This document shows positions 59,618 through 64,000 of a DNA stretch of 64,000 nt, one piece after another. Within the stretch, counting starts at the first letter, position 1; each line of letters opens with the position of its first letter. The stretch covers positions 27,157,735 through 27,221,734 of the forward strand of contig NC_041003.1 in assembly GCF_004193775.1 (NCBI RefSeq), written 5' to 3'. Below the pieces are notes generated by a model. It saw only the letters and a program-made list of their open reading frames with translations. It made no database searches and was not told where the DNA came from. This stretch comes from Glycine soja. Lineage: Eukaryota; Streptophyta; Magnoliopsida; Fabales; Fabaceae. The translations under genes were made by a program, and so were the position numbers.

Positions 59618-61317
59618 TGTTGGATCGAGTGGCCTCAGAATAATTAAGAAGGGGGGGTTGAATAAATTATTTCTAAACCTTTACTAATTAAAAATTACTC
59701 TTCTAAGGCTTTTACTAAATTGTTAAGAGAATGAGGAGTAGAAGAGAAACTTAACAGAAAGTAAAAGCGGAAATTAAATGCACAGCGGAAAGTAAAAGAG
59801 TAGGGAAGAAGGAAACAAACACACAAGAGTTTTTATACTGGTTCGACAACAACCCGTGCCTACATCTAGTCTCCAAGCGACCTGCGGTCCTTGAGATTTC
59901 TTTCAACCTTGTAAAAATCCATTTACAAGCAAAGATCCACAAGGGATGTACCCTCCCTTGTTCTCTTTGAAACCCTAGTGGATGTACCCTCCACTTGAAC
60001 TGATCCACAAGAGATGTACCCTCTGTTGTTCTCAGTCAAACCCAAGTAGATGTACCCTCTACTTGTACCACAAAGGATGTACCCTCCAATGTGTTAAGAC
60101 AAAGATCTCAGGTGGTTAAACCTTTGATACTTTGTGAATGGGGATACAAAAGAATTCTCAGGCGGTTAGTCCTTTGAATACTTTTGTATAAGGGAAATGG
60201 AAGAATCAAAAGAATTCTCAGAATGTGTCGTTTTGAATTCTTTGACAAGGGAGAAGGGAGACACAAAAGAATTCAGGCGGTTAGTCATTTGTTCTTTTGC
60301 AAAAGGGAGAAGAGAGACACAAAAAGAATTTAGGCGGTTAGTCCTTGGCGAATTCTTTTTAGAAAAGGGAGAAGTGATGAAAAGAAGGAATAGCACAAGT
60401 TTTCAAGGTTTAGAAAACCAGAAAACTTTAGAAAGCTTTTGACAAAGAAAGAAGAAGAAGAAGTTCAAAGAGACTCAGAAATCAATGTGGAAAAATTGCT
60501 TGTGTAAACAATGAATTGGAAAAGATAGATCTTGAAATGCAAAACAAAGCCTTGCTTTTATAGACTCTTCATGTCTGGTCAAGAGAACCATTAGAAGAGT
60601 TATGACCTTTTAGAAAAACTTAAAACCAATTTGAAAAAGTCAAAAACTATTTGAAGAGTTACATCTTTTGATTTGTTCAGAAACAATCACTGGTAATTGA
60701 TTACCAAATCAGTGTAATCGATTACACAAGGCTTTTATGTGAAAGAATGTGACTCTTCACATTTGAATTTGAATTTCAACATTCAAAGGCACTGGTAATC
60801 GATTACCAAAACATTGTAATCGATTATAGCTTTTTGAAATTAATTGGAACGTTGTAAATTCAATTTGAAAACTTTTTCAAAACAATTTTGCTACTGGTAA
60901 TCGATTACAGCAATCTGGTAATCGATTACCAGAGAGTAAAAACTCTTTGGTAAACATGTTTTGTGAAAAATTCATGTGCTACTCAGATTTTGAAAAATCG
61001 TTTTCATACTTATCTTGATTAAGTCTTCTCTTGATTCTTGAGTCTTGAATCTTGAATCTTGATCTCGACTCTTGAAGCTTGATCCTTGAATCTTGATTCT
61101 TGAATTCATCCTTCTTCTTGAATCTTGAAGTGTTCTTCAAAATTTCCTCTTGAGTCTTGAATTGTTCTTGATTCCTTCTTGAACATCTTGAAGTCATCCT
61201 TTGATTGACCTTTGAGCTTTTTGTCATCACCTTTGTCATCGTCTTTTGTTATCATCTTTGTTATCATCAAAACATCTTTGAATCATTCTTGATTCACCAT
61301 GAAGCTTTGCTTCTACA
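59618..61317 (-). mobile_element. Solo LTR (1700 bp), TSD GTTTC
   Basis: Reverse copy of 41070-42756: plus strand starts TGTTGGATCGAGTGGCC and ends GCTTCTACA, with exact GTTTC at 59613-59617 and 61318-61322. Hairpin chain at 59905-60095 (loops read TGTACCC on this strand). Paired palindromes at 60690-60930. TATA-like TTTTATAG at about 60555-60562. Confidence 0.92.
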
Positions 61318-61410
61318 GTTTCAGACAAACGAATCGCAAAACTCATACGACAATGTGCTAGAAGCAATAAAATTACTCACAATGAGATAACAGATAACTG
61401 AAAACAAATA

Positions 61411-61573
61411 CTAGGTTCAGTTTTATCACAATAGAAATAACAAAAATAACTGCAAGCTATAATGTCAAGTTCAGTTCTATCACAATGGAAATAACAAAAA
61501 TAACTGAAAGCAATAATGTCCAGTTCAATTTTATCACAATGGAAATAACAAAATAAACTGAAAGAAATAATGT
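61411..61573. repeat. Three tandem copies of a 54-bp unit
   Basis: GTTCAGTTTTATCACAAT-type units start near 61415, 61469 and 61523. The minus-strand frame shows an 18-residue repeat (CYFHCDRTELDIIA), but this is a by-product of the period being a multiple of three. Confidence 0.85.
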
Positions 61574-61587
61574 CAAATAAAGACAAA

Positions 61588-62538
61588 TCACAAGTTTGGC
61601 GACCCCGGCCGTACGACTTCACCTCCTCCCAGGAAGAAGTCCATCACATTGGCCATGTCATCGTCTTCCTGAGCTTCGTCTCCATCTCTGGAGGTCCCTT
61701 TGGGCCCTGCCCCTGTTTGAAAATTGGGCCAATCTCTTGGCCATGCCACTACGACCTCTAACTCCTCAGGAGTAGGCCATGCATAAGGGCTAGGATCCTG
61801 GCTCTGCTGATGTAGGGTGCACGGATAAAAACTCTCATTCAGCCGTACCTGACCCCTGTGGTTGGTCGCCTGCTGGTTAGCCACATGTCGTATACAACAC
61901 TCCAACCTCCGCAGGCGAGCAGAGGTGGACTCTAGAGATGACGGTGGTATGTCTGCAGCTTCCTGCTACTGGCCCTCTTTCGATTGTTGTGCTGCCTGGC
62001 CCTATGCCTACTTGGGCATGCAATATTTCTCGATGTATGCCCTGTTAATAGGAGGCCGGATGATCTTGTTGGGGGTGACGGGCACTCCATAGAACTGACA
62101 GAGGCCTATAATCAGAGTAGGAAATCCCAGGGCCCTGTTGAACTTCTCTGGGTCCACTGGGTGTCTCGTGGGCGCAATCTTTGCAAACTGGTAAATAATG
62201 TCAGAGATTAGCTGAGCCACATGTACACTCATCTGTGTCAGGATGGCATAAACCAACTGACACTTCGGTAGGGGAAGGTCCGAGTTATGGTCATTGGGTA
62301 GGACATTGCTAAGCAACAACGTCATCCAAATTTGTGTGAGAGTGGTCATGCTAGTGCGCATGATCCACACCCGTCTCCCCGCCGCTGTCCGAGCAAAGTC
62401 CTATCCCGGCACGCATAACAACTGGGCGATAGCCTCTTCACCGAAGCCGGAGGCCTGACTCCTCCTCCGGCTATACTCGCACTGCTGGCCTTCCTCCAAG
62501 ATCAACAGATGCCCTAGAAACTGACGGATGGCGTCTCA
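61588..62538 (-). pseudogene. ORF3-like retroelement protein, second copy, N-terminally cut
   Basis: The minus-strand frame from about 62538 reads DAIRQFLGHLLILEEGQQCE, then a region with TRHPVDPEKFNRALGFPTLI and INRAYIEKYCMPK, and ends at 61588 after a Pro-rich part and an acidic segment. It aligns by eye with 39015-40385 (GFPTLI, the preceding Q-I/L-S..I block, the NLAYVKKNC block). TAG stops interrupt it near 62401, 62008, 62002 and 61966. The left part of the protein is replaced beyond 62540 by unrelated sequence. Confidence 0.62.
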
Positions 62539-64000
62539 GTCAAAGGGGATCCACTTGAAAATTCATGTTTTTGCATATATACATTCATTGGAAAGGCAAT
62601 TTTTTGCACTACCTATTCATATTTTTGAAAGGCAAATTCATGTCATATGTTCCTATTTTGAAAAGCATTTTCGAGCCATATTCAACATATATGCACATTT
62701 GCAAAGCACTTGGCTACCTATTTCACATTTGTACGCTTTATTTGAAAGGGATTTTCTCTTGCTACCTATCCTCTCTCTATATATATACATGTACATGGTG
62801 AAAACTCTCATTTTCATGCTTTCTTGCACTCAAAATCAAAAGCTTGGGTTCCTACGCCTAAGTCATATTTGGGCACTTATCCTAGCTCCTACAAAACTGC
62901 CCATACACTCAAGAATGGCAGCCATACATGCACAAGCTAAACTCACAAACTAAAATTCGCAAACTCATGCGCAAATGCCATTAAGGCATTTCACCGAGTA
63001 CTTGGTGGGCGCCTTTTTAGACATGAACAAAAGGGGAATGGGGGCAATGTGGCATGCCCATTCATTACAAACTACCCCATAGGCCTATGGCCATTGCCTA
63101 AAACTCCCTAATTCAACAAAAACAAGCATGAATTCATGGATGGATTGCTTCTCGCATTTTTTTTGAAATAATAAGCAAATAAAGCACCAAAACACATCAA
63201 TGATGCGCCAAAGAAACAAAGGATAGTGCACTTGTATGGAGCAAGAGTACCAAAATGGAAGCAAAAGTGCAAAAAATGGTGACTTAGGGCTGCAAAATCG
63301 TGAATCCCATGAGCACCTATGCCTCTTGAACATTAGGGAAGATTTTGGGGTGAATGGGGCTTCACCCCTCACCCTCTTTTATGTTTCTCATGCAGAGGTG
63401 CTCGCCCAGGCGAGCTAACCCTATACCCCCTTTTTTTATTTAAATATCCCCTTGCTATGTATGTTACCTTAGTTCCTGGGATTGCGAATAAACTAGGCAT
63501 ATTTGAGCATAACTTAAGGAAATAAATAAAAGGCAGAAATTTTAAAAGTTACTAGGCTGCCTCCTAGTAGCGCTTCTTTAACGTCTTGAGTCGGACGCTG
63601 GATGATGGTTGATTGATTATGGACCCAGCACCTACTCTACCTGCCCCTAAGCTTTTGAATAAAGGAAAGCAACACGCAGTAAAAAATGTGAAACAAACCA
63701 CAAAATACCGATATCACCCTTTGCTTACCTTTGTCTTGATATTTGTGCGACATTGGTCACTTCTCAAAATGAATCTTCACTCATCCTCCGACTTGCAGGA
63801 TGACAAGATGCACATGCATGCATGCTCATGATTCAGTAGTTTAAGTGAAACAATTAAACAAGTGTTTATTATGTTCAATTTTACTTAAATGCTTTGCGGC
63901 ACCCCATAGATTGAGCCAAACGGCTCTGGATTCAAAAACGAGAGTGTGTACCCTAAAGCAGTAAAAGACACAACACAACAATTCGAAATGCAAATTGTCA
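62539..64000. other. Retroelement debris, no gene recognised
   Basis: 62540-62830 contains repeated TTTTGAAAGGCA/TTTGCAAAGCA-type phrases of no known function. The block CTAGGCTGCCTCCTAGTAGC (63553-63572) resembles the stretch near 43675-43690 in the Athila-like spacer. Short frames are not convincing. Confidence 0.35.

Overview
The window looks like repeat-rich nuclear DNA of a legume, most like Glycine (soybean). I infer this from the plant gene relics (LACS1-type acyl-CoA synthetase, calcium-activated RelA/SpoT homologue, NEMF, Mpv17/PXMP2, ROH1), the intron-rich structure of those relics, and the families of nested LTR retrotransposons and CACTA transposons. I could support no intact protein-coding gene, rRNA, tRNA or CRISPR array. 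Every coding region I recognise is either a broken transposon gene or a decayed fragment of a host gene.

Layout. 1-6156: a minus-strand LTR element with two LTRs in the window, each followed by a primer-binding site, and a gag that runs off the left edge. 6157-8473: a truncated gypsy-type 3' LTR with its polypurine tract and internal tandem repeats. 8474-16863: CACTA transposon ends and a Transposase_24 remnant that bracket ROH1-like and Mpv17-like gene fragments, a solo LTR (10292-11585) and other LTR debris. 16864-20900: AT-rich DNA with a solo LTR (17291-18511) and an (AAT)n microsatellite. 21296-29261: a minus-strand LACS1-like pseudogene whose intron holds a 4.55 kb CACTA element (22930-27483) that has captured exons of two other genes. 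29631-30595: a solo LTR. 31449-32906: a CACTA Ulp1-type protease relic cut by a gypsy LTR (32907-34249). 36154 to about 56410: an Athila-like (Ty3/gypsy) minus-strand element with 3' LTR, ORF3-like pseudogene and gag-protease but no pol. It is interrupted by a solo LTR (41070-42756) and by an 11.1 kb copia-type array of five LTRs (43798-54918). About 56411-59117: the 3' end of a second, opposite-strand Athila-like element. 59118-64000: further Athila-like debris with another solo LTR (59618-61317).

Insertion order can be read from seven exact target-site duplications found by eye: ACATC, AAATT, ATA (CACTA), AGTAG, CTTTA, ACATT and GTTTC. The five-LTR array as a whole is flanked by one ACATT duplication, so it entered as one element and probably grew by unequal LTR exchange.

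The most unusual signal is in the long LTR family (17291-18511, 41070-42756, 59618-61317). It is a run of short hairpins with an invariant GGGTACA loop whose stem arms differ from hairpin to hairpin yet stay complementary. The same LTRs carry paired TAATCGATTA palindromes. Second is the CACTA element carrying pieces of a ppGpp-synthase gene and a ribosome-quality-control gene inside a dead acyl-CoA synthetase gene. All similarity calls are by eye and from memory of protein families; no search was run.
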